This document shows positions 8,506 through 17,674 of a DNA stretch of 64,000 nt, one piece after another. Made by a program: the position numbers and the translations under genes. Below the pieces are notes generated by a model. That model saw only the letters and a list, made by a program, of their open reading frames with translations. It did not search any database and was not told the DNA's origin. The DNA comes from Halobacteriales archaeon YIM A00010 (lineage in GTDB: Archaea > Halobacteriota > Halobacteria > Halobacteriales > Haloarculaceae): positions 558,001 through 622,000 of the forward strand of contig JAKCFJ010000003.1 of the NCBI GenBank assembly GCA_025041175.1. The letters are read 5' to 3'. Positions within the stretch are counted from its first letter, which is position 1. Each line of letters begins with the position of its first letter.

Positions 8506-9537
8506 TCACTCTGCGAACTGGAACACGGGTTTACAGGTTTCGGAGTTGAGAAACGCCTCGAAGGCCGCTGAAGGGGCCTCCGCACTGAAGGACGTATCGA
8601 GGATTTCGTCGACAGCGATCTCTTCCCGTTCCATGAGGCGGAGCGCCTGCTCGAAGTTCGTCCACGTCGATCCGTAGGAGGCGTTGACGTCGACCTCGCC
8701 GCGGACGACCGGCGTGAGTGTGACCTCGCTAGCGTCGTTTGGAATGCCGACGACGACGACCTGACCGCCCTTACGGACGTGATCGACAGCCGTCCCGATA
8801 CCGGTGTTGTGGCCGGTCGCGTCGAACACGACATCGAATCCGATACCCCCTGTGAATCCCTCGGTGCGTTCGTCGAGGGCTTCTGACTGGGCGTTCACCG
8901 TCTCGATGCCGAGGTCATCGAGCAACGGAAGCCGGTACTGGGCGTCCTGGTCGAGCCCGGAGACGATGACGTTCGCACCCAGCGAGTCGGCGACGGCAGC
9001 GACGAGCACGCCGATCGGTCCCGGGCCTTCGACGAGAACGGTGTCCCCTGGCGTCGTCACCGACTGCTCGAGCACAGCCCGGGTAGCGATGCTCGTCGGT
9101 TCCGTGATCGCCGCGTGTTGTAACGGGACGCCCTCCGGAACGGCGTGGAGGTGCTCCGGTTTGACGGCGACGTACTCCGCGTACGCGCCGTCGCGGTGCA
9201 TCCCCGTGATTGAGAAGTTCTGACAGACGTTGGGCTGTCCGTTCTTGCACTGGAAGCAGTGCCCGCAGTCGTGAATCGGTTCCTCGATCACCGCGTCGCC
9301 CGGGGAGAATCCACTGACATCGGCACCGGTTTCCACGACTTCGCCCGAATACTCGTGGCCCATGATGCGCGGAATCGGGATCCACTCGTAACCGCCGTCG
9401 TACTTGTATGCGTGAGCGTCGCTTCCACACAGACCGGCTGTGTGAACCTTCACGAGCGCTTCGTCGGGTTCTGGCGTTGGCCTGTCTCGCTTTCGTGGCT
9501 CTACGGAGCGGGGCCCCGTTTGAACGATTGCTTTCAT
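8506..9537 (-). CDS. Zinc-dependent medium-chain dehydrogenase
   Basis: A 343-residue dehydrogenase of the threonine/sorbitol dehydrogenase type. The catalytic zinc ligands are seen in AGLCGSDAH (about 35-43) and the GHE of IMGHEYSGEVV (about 60). Four structural-zinc cysteines are in DCGHCFQCKNGQPNVC (about 90-105). The nucleotide site is VEGPGPIGVLVAAVA (about 170). It probably oxidises a polyol or sugar hydroxyl with NAD(P). It sits between the symporter and an IclR regulator, so catabolism of the imported sugar is a reasonable inference. The substrate is unknown. Confidence 0.88.
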   Translation of the reverse strand: MKAIVQTGPRSVEPRKRDRPTPEPDEALVKVHTAGLCGSDAHAYKYDGGYEWIPIPRIMGHEYSGEVVETGADVSGFSPGDAVIEEPIHDCGHCFQCKNGQPNVCQNFSITGMHRDGAYAEYVAVKPEHLHAVPEGVPLQHAAITEPTSIATRAVLEQSVTTPGDTVLVEGPGPIGVLVAAVADSLGANVIVSGLDQDAQYRLPLLDDLGIETVNAQSEALDERTEGFTGGIGFDVVFDATGHNTGIGTAVDHVRKGGQVVVVGIPNDASEVTLTPVVRGEVDVNASYGSTWTNFEQALRLMEREEIAVDEILDTSFSAEAPSAAFEAFLNSETCKPVFQFAE

Positions 9538-10173
9538 AGGTATTGATAGATGACTGTCTACGCGACTCGTTTAGAGCGTACTGGTACTCGCCTTATTAAT
9601 TTTGGGTGCGCGACCGCCCTTGGACCGAGAGGCGGACGGCGCTACTGGTCCCTAGTTTGAGGCGATGTGATCCGCCGATGCGCGTCGGTGACAGCCGCAT
9701 TTCTGTCGTTCGAACCTCGACCGGGGGGACTGATGTACTGTGATGTCCGGTATTACCGAACTAACTCTCGATTTATTCACGAAATCTATCAGGATAGCAG
9801 GCACCCCTTCGAACCGACGAGCATCACATCGGTCGGCGAAGTCCTTTGCGTGTCCAGGAGACGATCGTTCGAACGATAACTGCGCCAGACCGTTCGGTGA
9901 TGTCGGACGTACCCGAACAGAATGTTTGTTAGCCCCGGTGGCAGGGACTCGCCATCATTACACATATACGACTGTAACGCCCTATGCTGTTGACGCGCTC
10001 GGAACGGAGAGCCGGGTAGTACTGAGCGTTCGTCGGCTGTCGGTTCGTTGCGTTCTATGTCGTTGCTCCCGTGTGAGATACAGGGCTGCTTCGACGTTTT
10101 TGAGATCGGTGAATCGATGAGTCGTCAGTAAATATACAAAGGTGACATAACTGTTCGCTACCAACCGGCGTTC
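9538..10173. other. Intergenic region between dehydrogenase and IclR gene
   Basis: About 640 bases between two genes that diverge. The minus strand has an AT-rich AATTAATAAG box near 9592-9602, a plausible promoter for the dehydrogenase. I see no protein with real family features here; the short frames are arginine-rich. Confidence 0.5.
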
Positions 10174-10938
10174 GTGCGAGAGACACCGCCCAAATCGATT
10201 CAGTCGGTCATGAAATCGTATGATATTATCACGGCTCTCTTGGGTGCTGGCGGCGCGGGGGTCAGCGAGTTGGCCGACGAGGTCGGTCTCCATCCGAGTA
10301 CTGTTCACGCCCATCTTGCTTCGTTGTGTGAATGCGGTCTCGTTGTCAAGGACGGAACGGAATACAGGATGTCGCTACGGTTTCTGGAATTCGGGGACAG
10401 ACTCAGGAACGCGATTCCGATGTACCAGGAGGGACGAACGGAGACCACAGCCGTTGCGAGAGAGACCGGCGAGATGACGAACATGGCCGTGAGAGAAGGA
10501 AACGAACTGGTCGTCATCCATATGTCGGAGGGAGACAACGCGATCGAAAAACAGACGCCTGTCGGGAAGCGCAACTACCTCCACTGCACGGGGATGGGCA
10601 AGGCAATACTGGCTGAGCTCTCCGAAGAGCGGGTCCACAGGATCGTCGACAGCGTTGGTCTCCCGGCATCGACCTTGAACACGATCACCGCTAAAGACGA
10701 ATTATTTGATGCTCTCAAAACCATACGGCAGCAGGGGTACGCGCTGGACGCAGAGGAGCTGTACGAGGGGGTCTACTGCGTTGCGACGTCGGTCAAGAGG
10801 GGTGACGATCTCGCCGGCGCAATCAGCGTGACTGGACCGGCGCGCCGGTTCAGTAACGAACAGTACCAGGCGGATCTCAGGCGCTCGCTGCTCGAAGCGG
10901 CGAACGTCATCGAGCTGAATCTGAAATTCCACAGCTAG
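10174..10938 (+). CDS. IclR-family transcriptional regulator
   Basis: A 254-residue regulator starting at GTG 10174. Residues about 15-70 form a winged helix (GVSELADEVGLHPSTVHAHLASL). The rest is the IclR effector domain, with typical stretches YLHCTGMGKAILAELSEERV (about 130) and a C-terminal AISVTGPARRFSNEQY. IclR proteins usually bind a small carbon compound and control nearby catabolic genes, so this one probably controls the surrounding sugar genes. A paralogue is at 25576-26343. Confidence 0.9.
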   Translation: MRETPPKSIQSVMKSYDIITALLGAGGAGVSELADEVGLHPSTVHAHLASLCECGLVVKDGTEYRMSLRFLEFGDRLRNAIPMYQEGRTETTAVARETGEMTNMAVREGNELVVIHMSEGDNAIEKQTPVGKRNYLHCTGMGKAILAELSEERVHRIVDSVGLPASTLNTITAKDELFDALKTIRQQGYALDAEELYEGVYCVATSVKRGDDLAGAISVTGPARRFSNEQYQADLRRSLLEAANVIELNLKFHS

Positions 10939-11087
10939 GTTGCCCGTTCCACCGCCGATTACAATAGCACGATCGTAGTTCTCGATGCGGCAGCGTTTCA
11001 TCTACGCCCGATCGAATTCACTATGCTCAAAAACCCGACCGTCGGCGTTCGGTCCGACCAGAAACGCGGTGGGGAAAAGAGCTGGCC

Positions 11088-11486
11088 TCAGATGTCGTTG
11101 CGAATCGCCAGTTCGAGCGTTGTAGCGGTGACTCGGGCGTTGGAGACACAAAGCCGGGCAGTTCCACCGTTACAATCAGCAGGGACTTTCGTCCACCCGG
11201 TCGTGCGGATACCGGTTCCCTCCTCGACAGTCGCGCTGTCGCTGTGCTGGATCGTATCGCCCGGCGCATCCGAGAGAGCGATCCGTACCGCGCCGTCTCT
11301 GGCATCGCTCGCGGGTTCCAGCCGCGCAGTGACCCTGACGTACAGCGGCGTTGCCGGCGTCGCGCGCGTGATTTCGAGCGCGGTCGGCGTGGGGGTGAAG
11401 TCGTCGCTCTCGCGTATCACTGGTGGGACCTCTTGGAGTCCGGTGGCATCGACGGTAACCGTGTGGGCGAGCGGTTCGTCCGTCAT
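11088..11486 (-). CDS. Stand-alone copy of the upstream protein's C-terminal domain
   Basis: A 132-residue beta-rich protein whose ATG overlaps the stop of the preceding gene (ATGA), so translation is probably coupled. It resembles the last ~130 residues of that protein: PATPLYVRVTARLEP against PATPVYARATATVEA, GWTKV against EWTKV, and a run of alternating hydrophobic residues at the end. It has no signal peptide or catalytic motif. I infer a duplicated accessory beta-sandwich module. With no export signal of its own, it either stays in the cell or leaves with the partner's Tat complex. Open frame upstream of 11486 lies inside the neighbouring gene and was not used. Confidence 0.65.
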   Translation of the reverse strand: MTDEPLAHTVTVDATGLQEVPPVIRESDDFTPTPTALEITRATPATPLYVRVTARLEPASDARDGAVRIALSDAPGDTIQHSDSATVEEGTGIRTTGWTKVPADCNGGTARLCVSNARVTATTLELAIRNDI

Positions 11487-13369
11487 TCCGACGCACCTCG
11501 TGTGGGAGCGACCGTATTCTCGTACGGCGTTGGATCGTGATAGCCAAGCTGTAGGTTCACAGCAGACACCTGTACCGACGACTCGTTCGAACTCGCCACT
11601 TGTGCGGTGACAACTCCCGCTCGGAAAGCCTGTGTTACTTTCGTCCACTCTGTCGTACCGGTTTGGCGTTCCCCGGAGACCTCCGTGGACTCGCCGTACG
11701 TCGTGCCGTGTTTCCCGTCGAGTTTCACCCGCACAACAGCCAATCCGTCCGCAGCCTCGACAGTAGCGGTCGCCCTCGCGTAAACCGGGGTCGCTGGAAC
11801 GGTCGTCTCAGTGATCGCAAGCGCGGCACTCGTATCCTCGAACGACGTGCCAGCCGCGATTACCGGGCCATCAGCCAGGCCAGTCGAGGCGTACGTGGTC
11901 GGTTCGTCCGGTTTCTCGCTCGAAAGGGAGATCGATCGGTGCGTACGATCGAGGGTATCGACGTCGACGTCAGTGATTCCGATCAGAGAGTGCGTACTCC
12001 ACGGGACGTTTCCGACGTTCTGTTGGTGGTCGACGAAGCTCAGGACGCGATCCTCCCGCCAGCGGTGTGGATCAATGTGGACATCGCTCCACGCCACATT
12101 GCGCTTGTAGAGAATGGACGTCTGCCACTCGCCGTCGAGTTTCTCGACCAGTAGCGGCCAACTTCCGTTCTCGAAATCCCGCGTGAGGATGTGCACGTCG
12201 CCGTCGTCGGCGACGACGATTCCCATTCGACCGATCGGTGAGGCGACCACGCCAGGCCCGCCGAGGTGGACGTTGGTCGTCCGGTCCGTCGCGGCTTCGG
12301 TGACCCACTCACCGTCGTCCAGGGAGGCGTGAAACACCTGAGTAACGTCGTCCTCGTCGTCACGGTAGTACGCGACGTGTGGCGCGTCGTTTCGCGGATC
12401 GTAGCTCGCCCACCCCTGATTGATGAGGTTGCTGTTTTCAGGGATCGGATCGACGGTTTCAGCCGAACCGTACGTGATCGGGAGGTCGTACGGCGACCCG
12501 TCGCTTTTCTCCCACGTCTCACCACCGTCGGTGCTGCGTGCGTACGATAGGTCCCCGTTCGTCTGGACATCCCACGTCTCCCGCCAACAGAAGAAGTAGT
12601 GGAGCGTCCCGTCGTCGGACTGAACGAGGTTCCACATGTAGGAGTTGTACTCGTTCCCGTTCCACGCGCCGTCGATCAGTGGGTGTTGCACCGGTTCCCA
12701 CGCCTCTGCGCGAGGATTCCACCGGTTCAACATCCAGTTCCCAGCGCCGGATTGGCCATCGCGGTAGCCCGCGAGAAGGGTTCCGTCGAGCAGCCGCGTG
12801 AACTCGAGGTAGGTGGCGCTCGACTCGTTCTGTCCGGTCATCCCAACCCGTTCGGCGCCGAACGAACTGATGTCTTCGGAATGCGTGCTCCGCCGCCAGC
12901 GGATCGCCGAATCACGGGTGTTGTAGTTGAGGAAGACGTGCCCGTCGGGACCGATTCCAACGCCCGGCGTCCAGTGACCGTTGCGCGCGTCGATCTCGAT
13001 GCCAGTGCGGTTCTGTTCCCACCCCCCGTCAGGAAGATCGCGTGCGGTGACGACCAGTTCGCCAGCGTGCGTCCAGTACGCGTAGTACTGTCGCCCATTG
13101 TACGTTTTCAGCCGTGGCATGAACGGGGGCGTGTCGGTCTGGGCGTTCCCCAAACCACGGTCAGTGAGATCGTATCTGGTGAGTGCGCCCGCGGAACCGG
13201 CGTTCGTCCCGTCCCCAGTTGCACTCGCCATCACGCTGCCAGTGCCGACCAGCCCCGACACTCCAAGTGCTCCGATCGCCGTGAGGTACTCGCGCCGATC
13301 GACGGGGCGGAGTCCCCGGCGCGGTTCGTCTTCGCTGCTGTGTACGTCTAGGTTCGAGTTAGCTGTCAT
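11483..13369 (-). CDS. Tat-exported BNR_4-type beta-propeller, possible polysaccharide lyase
   Basis: A 628-residue secreted protein. Residues about 20-50 are a twin-arginine signal (DRREYLTAIGALGVSGLVG). Residues about 80-420 form a repeat-rich propeller of the BNR_4 type: IGPDGHVFLNYNTRDSAIRW, a following run with STHSEDIS, LLDGTLLAGYRDGQSG and SYARSTDGGETWEKS. The last ~150 residues are a beta-sandwich duplicated in the next gene. Some seven-bladed lyases that cut rhamnose-glucuronate polymers have similar folds. With a GH88 hydrolase, rhamnosidase and glucuronidase nearby, a lyase is the best inference, but a sialidase-like hydrolase is not excluded. ATG 13369 is chosen because the Tat signal follows it. 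Confidence 0.75.
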   Translation of the reverse strand: MTANSNLDVHSSEDEPRRGLRPVDRREYLTAIGALGVSGLVGTGSVMASATGDGTNAGSAGALTRYDLTDRGLGNAQTDTPPFMPRLKTYNGRQYYAYWTHAGELVVTARDLPDGGWEQNRTGIEIDARNGHWTPGVGIGPDGHVFLNYNTRDSAIRWRRSTHSEDISSFGAERVGMTGQNESSATYLEFTRLLDGTLLAGYRDGQSGAGNWMLNRWNPRAEAWEPVQHPLIDGAWNGNEYNSYMWNLVQSDDGTLHYFFCWRETWDVQTNGDLSYARSTDGGETWEKSDGSPYDLPITYGSAETVDPIPENSNLINQGWASYDPRNDAPHVAYYRDDEDDVTQVFHASLDDGEWVTEAATDRTTNVHLGGPGVVASPIGRMGIVVADDGDVHILTRDFENGSWPLLVEKLDGEWQTSILYKRNVAWSDVHIDPHRWREDRVLSFVDHQQNVGNVPWSTHSLIGITDVDVDTLDRTHRSISLSSEKPDEPTTYASTGLADGPVIAAGTSFEDTSAALAITETTVPATPVYARATATVEAADGLAVVRVKLDGKHGTTYGESTEVSGERQTGTTEWTKVTQAFRAGVVTAQVASSNESSVQVSAVNLQLGYHDPTPYENTVAPTRGASE

Positions 13370-13377
13370 CGTGCCAT

Positions 13378-13395
13378 ATGGTAGGTGACTACCAT
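13378..13395. promoter_or_regulatory. Inverted repeat upstream of the BNR_4 gene
   Basis: ATGGTAG and CTACCAT are separated by four bases, nine bases before the start codon at 13369. Its position between promoter and start suits an operator, but no second copy was recognised with confidence. Confidence 0.35.
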
Positions 13396-13516
13396 CATCT
13401 GATTTCGAATCGTCTGCATTAACGCTATTGATTATTACCACCAAGCATATTTGAAACGATAGCCGACTCTTCCGACTGGTATCGTTCCCGACAATCACCA
13501 TCCCTGCTGACGGGCG

Positions 13517-13990
13517 TCAGAGGGGGTTGAATCGCCACCCCTGGTGGTCGCCGGACATCGGCTCGGTCTGGACGACGCTGGCACCGTTTTCCGTCGATCC
13601 ATCGTTCACGGCGAGAACGTGGCCGCTGTTGACGTTCTCGATCCAGTACGTTTCCTCCTGGATCGGGCCTGATTCACCGCCCGGGTGGTCCCGAGAACGG
13701 CAAACCGCGCTTGCTCAACTGGAGCGGATCCTCGCTCGCGTCGAACGGCCGGAACGCGTAGACGAACGCGTGCTCGGCCGGATCGATGCGGTATGGGGGC
13801 GCGTGCCGTTCGGGATTCCACCGACGCCGCTGACGGCGTAATCGACGTTGAAGACGACGCCGCTGTCGTCCGTGAGGGCGGCGTACCGAGTGTCACACTT
13901 GTTGCCGTAGACGCCGGGCGGTAGGTACGGCTCGAACTGGTCAGCGACGGACCCGGTTGCCTTCTCCGGCTCTCTGGGGGGACAACTCCG
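13517..13990 (-). pseudogene. Relic of a LacZ-type GH2 gene with a ricin-type lectin end
   Basis: Three minus-strand frames carry pieces of one lost protein. Near 13840-13975 is YGNKCDTRYAALTDDSGVVF, like the beta-galactosidase small-chain domain. A +1 frame continues with PYRIDPAEHAFVYAFRPFD (about 13745-13810). A third frame ends at 13517 with NSGHVLAVNDGSTENGASVV and then GWRFNPL, typical of a ricin-type beta-trefoil with its QxW-like end. Two frameshifts and the lack of an N-terminal part make it a pseudogene. It directly follows the intact GH2 glucuronidase, so a former GH2 neighbour or gene fusion is likely. Confidence 0.6.
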
Positions 13991-14005
13991 AATCGACGGC
14001 GGGGT

Positions 14006-15691
14006 TCAGTCCGCCGGTTCTCCGTCCAGTAGTTCCTGGACGCGCCAGTAGGCGTCCTTCGGGCGCCGGAACTCGCTGACGATCCCCTTGTTGTTCTTCG
14101 TTTTTGGGCGCGCCATCGATTTTCTCGGGTCGGTTCGCGTGTCGCAGTACTGCCAAACGGTCCAGCCCGTGACGTACTCGACGTCACGGAATGTAGCGAT
14201 GGCCTCCGCGAGGAGATCCGCTTGATACCTCTCGCTCCACTTTTGGGCGTTCCAGGTTCGTTCGCCTTCGATCGCACCGGCTCCGAACTCCGAGACGAGA
14301 ATCGGTTTGTCCGGGTGTCGGTCCCGGACGTCAGCGAGAAACTCCCGCCAGCCGCGGTCGTCGGCGTACCAGCCCCAGTAGGCGTTGAGGCACACGAAGT
14401 CGACGTACGGGAGACAGCGGTCGTCGTGACCGCGCCAGTTCGTGTTCGAGGCCAGCGTCACTGGTCGGGAATCGTCGCGTTCGCGTGCGATCTCGGCGAG
14501 ACGCCGCGTGGCGTCCACGACGCCGTCCTGGTGGTTGTAACACTCGTTGTGGAGGCTCCAAGCCACGACCGCCGGATGGTGACGGTCGCGCTCGATCATC
14601 TCACTGAGCATCCGCTCGCCCCGTTCGAGGACTGGATCGCGGGCGAACGCCTCGTCGTCGTACTGCCAGTACGGAATCTCCTCGATGACGAGGACGCCGC
14701 GCTCGTCACAGTAATCGAGAAACCGGGGATGGTTCGGGTAGTGTGCGGTCCGGACAGCGTTGCATCCAGCCCGTTCGATGAGATCGAGGTCCGTTTCCAT
14801 CACTGTCGGCGGGACGGCGTGTCCCCAGTCTGGATGGTCCTCGTGTCGGTTGACGCCCGCCACGTCGACCGGTTCACCGTTGCACAGGATCGAGGTTTCG
14901 GTAACCGAGACGGTACGGAACCCGATGCGGTCCCTGCGGTCGTCCTCGCTGTCCTCGTCGGTGAGCGTCACCGCCACGTCGTAGAGCTTCGGACGGTCGA
15001 GCGTCCAGCGCTCGACGTCTAACTCCAGCTGGAGAGTGTGGACCGACTCGCCGACCGGCACGACGGCGGTCGCCTCGGCCCTCGCGTCTCCCACGCACAC
15101 CGACAGGTCGACATCCGACTCGGTTTCGCTGTTCCGGACAGCAACGGCCACCGAGACGCTCGCTTCGGTGCCGTCGAGATCGTACCGGATCGTCACGTCG
15201 TCGACGGAGACGGTGGGGATCGTTTCGAGGAACGCCTCACGAATTATCCCGCCGTAGGGGAACCAATCCGCCCCAGGGAGCGGGATGCTGGTCGCCGTGC
15301 GCGAGTTGTCGACGCGCACGACGATCTCGTGTTCGCCAGCGGCTACGTCCGCGAGGTGTGTCTCGAACGGCGTGTACCCGCCGTAGTGGGCGGCGACCCT
15401 GTCCCCATCCACCCAGACGGTCGCCTCGTGGGCGACGCCGGCGAAGTGGAGGCGGATGTCAGCGTCGTCTGGGAGGCGGAACGTTCGTCGATACCACGCG
15501 GGGCCCTCGTAATCGTAGTATTCGGGCGTCGTGTTCCACGTGCCGGGCACCTGCTGGGTGTCGGCGTCGTCCGGAAACGCCTCGAAATACGCTCGCTGCT
15601 CGCCCACATCGTTCGGGTCGGTCACGAACTCCCAGCGGCCATCCAACGACTGTTGTCGACGGTTGACGGAGGTTTCAAACGCTCGGTGCAT
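14006..15691 (-). CDS. GH2 beta-glucuronidase
   Basis: A 561-residue GH2 enzyme with sugar-binding domain (about 15-150), immunoglobulin-like domain (about 160-255) and TIM barrel (about 260-560). The acid/base Glu is in SLHNECYNH (about 382) and the nucleophile Glu in VSEFGAG (about 467). Near 533, NNKG supplies the Asn-x-Lys pair that recognises the glucuronate carboxylate, which favours glucuronidase over galactosidase. There is no signal peptide, so it should act on imported glucuronides. It starts two bases before the ABC ATPase stop codon and should be part of that operon. Confidence 0.88.
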   Translation of the reverse strand: MHRAFETSVNRRQQSLDGRWEFVTDPNDVGEQRAYFEAFPDDADTQQVPGTWNTTPEYYDYEGPAWYRRTFRLPDDADIRLHFAGVAHEATVWVDGDRVAAHYGGYTPFETHLADVAAGEHEIVVRVDNSRTATSIPLPGADWFPYGGIIREAFLETIPTVSVDDVTIRYDLDGTEASVSVAVAVRNSETESDVDLSVCVGDARAEATAVVPVGESVHTLQLELDVERWTLDRPKLYDVAVTLTDEDSEDDRRDRIGFRTVSVTETSILCNGEPVDVAGVNRHEDHPDWGHAVPPTVMETDLDLIERAGCNAVRTAHYPNHPRFLDYCDERGVLVIEEIPYWQYDDEAFARDPVLERGERMLSEMIERDRHHPAVVAWSLHNECYNHQDGVVDATRRLAEIARERDDSRPVTLASNTNWRGHDDRCLPYVDFVCLNAYWGWYADDRGWREFLADVRDRHPDKPILVSEFGAGAIEGERTWNAQKWSERYQADLLAEAIATFRDVEYVTGWTVWQYCDTRTDPRKSMARPKTKNNKGIVSEFRRPKDAYWRVQELLDGEPAD

Positions 15692-15693
15692 GG

Positions 15694-16815
15694 CTAGAAC
15701 TGCGTTTGGGTCGCGCTGACGTTGTCGGTTTTCGTCTCGAGAGACCGACCGGACTGGGCGTCGAAGAGGTACAGGGCCTCGTTCGTAAAGCTCAGTCCGA
15801 CCGTGTCGCCGGGGTCGGGACGGACGGACGCGTCCGTCCGGGCGACGATCTCCCTGTCCCCGAGGTGGCCGTAGATGAAGTTCTCGTTACCCATCTTCTC
15901 GACGACGGACACGGTCAGCTCGTCGCCGCGCTCGTCGATAGCGAGGTCCTCCGGGCGGATGCCCAACCGCACGCGCGAGCGGTCACCGACCTCGTGGCCG
16001 GTGTATTCGTGCGTGAACCCACCCGGGCCAGTGAGCCGCTTCCCGTCAACAGCCACGTCGAGGAGGTTGATGCTCGGACTCCCGATGAAGTCCGCGACGA
16101 ACTCGTTGACCGGATTCCGGTAGAGCTGCTCCGGAACGTCGACCTGCTGGAGCACGCCGCCGTCGAGCACCGCGATGCGATCGCCCATGGCCATGGCTTC
16201 GGTCTGGTCGTGGGTGACGTAGATCGTCGTGACGCCGAGATCGTTCTGGAGTGCCTGGATCTCGGTCCGCATCTCGGCTCGCAGCTTGGCGTCGAGGTTC
16301 GACAGCGGTTCGTCCATGAGGAACACCCCCGGCTCGCGGACGATCGATCGTCCGAGAGCGACGCGTTGTTGCTGGCCGCCGGAAAGCTCTCCGGGCTTTT
16401 TCGTGAGAAGGCCGTCGATGCCCATCGTTTCCGCCGCCTCGGTCACGCGGGCGTCGATTTCGGCGCTCGACAGCGTCGATGAGAGTTTGAGACCAAAGCC
16501 CATGTTCCCTTCGACGGTCATGTGTGGGTACAGCGCGTAGTTCTGGAACACCATCGCCACGTCACGGTCACGGGGCCGGCTGTCGTTGACGATCTCGCCA
16601 TCGAACCGTATCTCCCCCTGCGTCGCGTTGTCGAGGCCGGCGATGCACCGCAGCGTGGTCGACTTCCCACACCCCGACGGGCCGACCAAGACGATGAATT
16701 CACCGTCGGCTATCTCCAAATCGATGTCGTCGACCGCGACTATCTCTCCATCGGCGTCGCGTTGATCGCTCGCTTCGAACGTTTTTACGAGATTGTTGAT
16801 GCTTATTTTTGTCAT
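15694..16815 (-). CDS. Sugar ABC transporter ATPase (MalK/UgpC type)
   Basis: A 373-residue ATPase. Walker A GPSGCGKSTT (about 40-49), signature LSGGQQQRVALGRS (about 140), Walker B VFLMDEPLSNLD (about 160) and the switch His in YVTHDQTEAMAMGD (about 195) are all intact. The extra C-terminal ~130 residues (GIRPEDLAI, TOBE-type) are typical of carbohydrate importers whose ATPase also takes regulatory signals. It drives the two permeases encoded just upstream in the same operon. Confidence 0.94.
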   Translation of the reverse strand: MTKISINNLVKTFEASDQRDADGEIVAVDDIDLEIADGEFIVLVGPSGCGKSTTLRCIAGLDNATQGEIRFDGEIVNDSRPRDRDVAMVFQNYALYPHMTVEGNMGFGLKLSSTLSSAEIDARVTEAAETMGIDGLLTKKPGELSGGQQQRVALGRSIVREPGVFLMDEPLSNLDAKLRAEMRTEIQALQNDLGVTTIYVTHDQTEAMAMGDRIAVLDGGVLQQVDVPEQLYRNPVNEFVADFIGSPSINLLDVAVDGKRLTGPGGFTHEYTGHEVGDRSRVRLGIRPEDLAIDERGDELTVSVVEKMGNENFIYGHLGDREIVARTDASVRPDPGDTVGLSFTNEALYLFDAQSGRSLETKTDNVSATQTQF

Positions 16816-16821
16816 AGCGTC

Positions 16822-17673
16822 TCACTCCTTGACTGCGCCTGCTAAGATGCCTCGTACGAAATGTCGCTGTAGTACGAGGAAGACCACGAACATCGGGACG
16901 ATCGCAAGCACTGCGGCGATCAGCAGCTGGTCGTAGGCGATCTGTTCCTGGCCCATGATCTTCGTGATGGCGACGGGGATCGTGAACTTCTCCTGTTGGA
17001 GCACGACGAGGGGCCAGAGGAACAGGTTCCACTGGAAGAGAAACAGGATGACCGCGAGCGCGGCCATCGAGGACTTCATCGTCGGGAGCGCGACCCGGTA
17101 GTACAGCTGAAACTCCGACGCGCCGTCCATCCGGGCCGCCTCGAGCAGCGAGTCGGGGATCGACTGCATCGACTGGCGCATGAAGAAGATCCCGATCGGG
17201 TACGCGGCCCACGGCAGGATTACAGCCCAGTAACTGTTCGCTAGCCCGATGTTCGACACCAGCAGGAACAGCGGAACGACGAGCAGGTTGATGGGGATGA
17301 TGAGCGTCGCCAGAATCCCCAGAAACAGCGGCTCCTTGAACCGGAAGTCGTATTTGGCGAACGCGAAGCCTGCCATCGAGCAGAAGATCAGCGCCAGCCC
17401 CGTGTACACGACCGCGATGAGGACGCTGTTGAGGATGCTCAAATAGAAGTCCACGTCCGGACGGGCCGCAAGCGCCCTCGCGTTCTCAAGGAGGTGCGTC
17501 CCGGGGATGAGACGCGGGAGACCGCTGCCCGCGCTGGCGATGATCGCGGACTCGGGCAGTGTCGACGCCACTAACAGCCAGTAGATCGGTATCAGCATGA
17601 ACATCGTCACGAGGAGCAAGAAGCCATACCCCGCGAACCGCCAGATCGCTTCGGTTTCGAGTTCGTCGTGCAT
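16822..17673 (-). CDS. Sugar ABC transporter permease (MalG type)
   Basis: A 283-residue permease with six predicted membrane segments. The cytoplasmic loop that contacts the ATPase reads EAARMDGASEFQLYYRVALP (about 180-200), the EAA motif of carbohydrate permeases. It begins one base before the stop of the second permease and ends six bases before the ATPase, which shows a tight operon. Confidence 0.93.
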   Translation of the reverse strand: MHDELETEAIWRFAGYGFLLLVTMFMLIPIYWLLVASTLPESAIIASAGSGLPRLIPGTHLLENARALAARPDVDFYLSILNSVLIAVVYTGLALIFCSMAGFAFAKYDFRFKEPLFLGILATLIIPINLLVVPLFLLVSNIGLANSYWAVILPWAAYPIGIFFMRQSMQSIPDSLLEAARMDGASEFQLYYRVALPTMKSSMAALAVILFLFQWNLFLWPLVVLQQEKFTIPVAITKIMGQEQIAYDQLLIAAVLAIVPMFVVFLVLQRHFVRGILAGAVKE

Positions 17674-17674
17674 C

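Noticed and set aside
14222-15697. Plus-strand genes opposite the beta-glucuronidase
   Set aside because: They are shadows of a gene with all catalytic residues on the minus strand.
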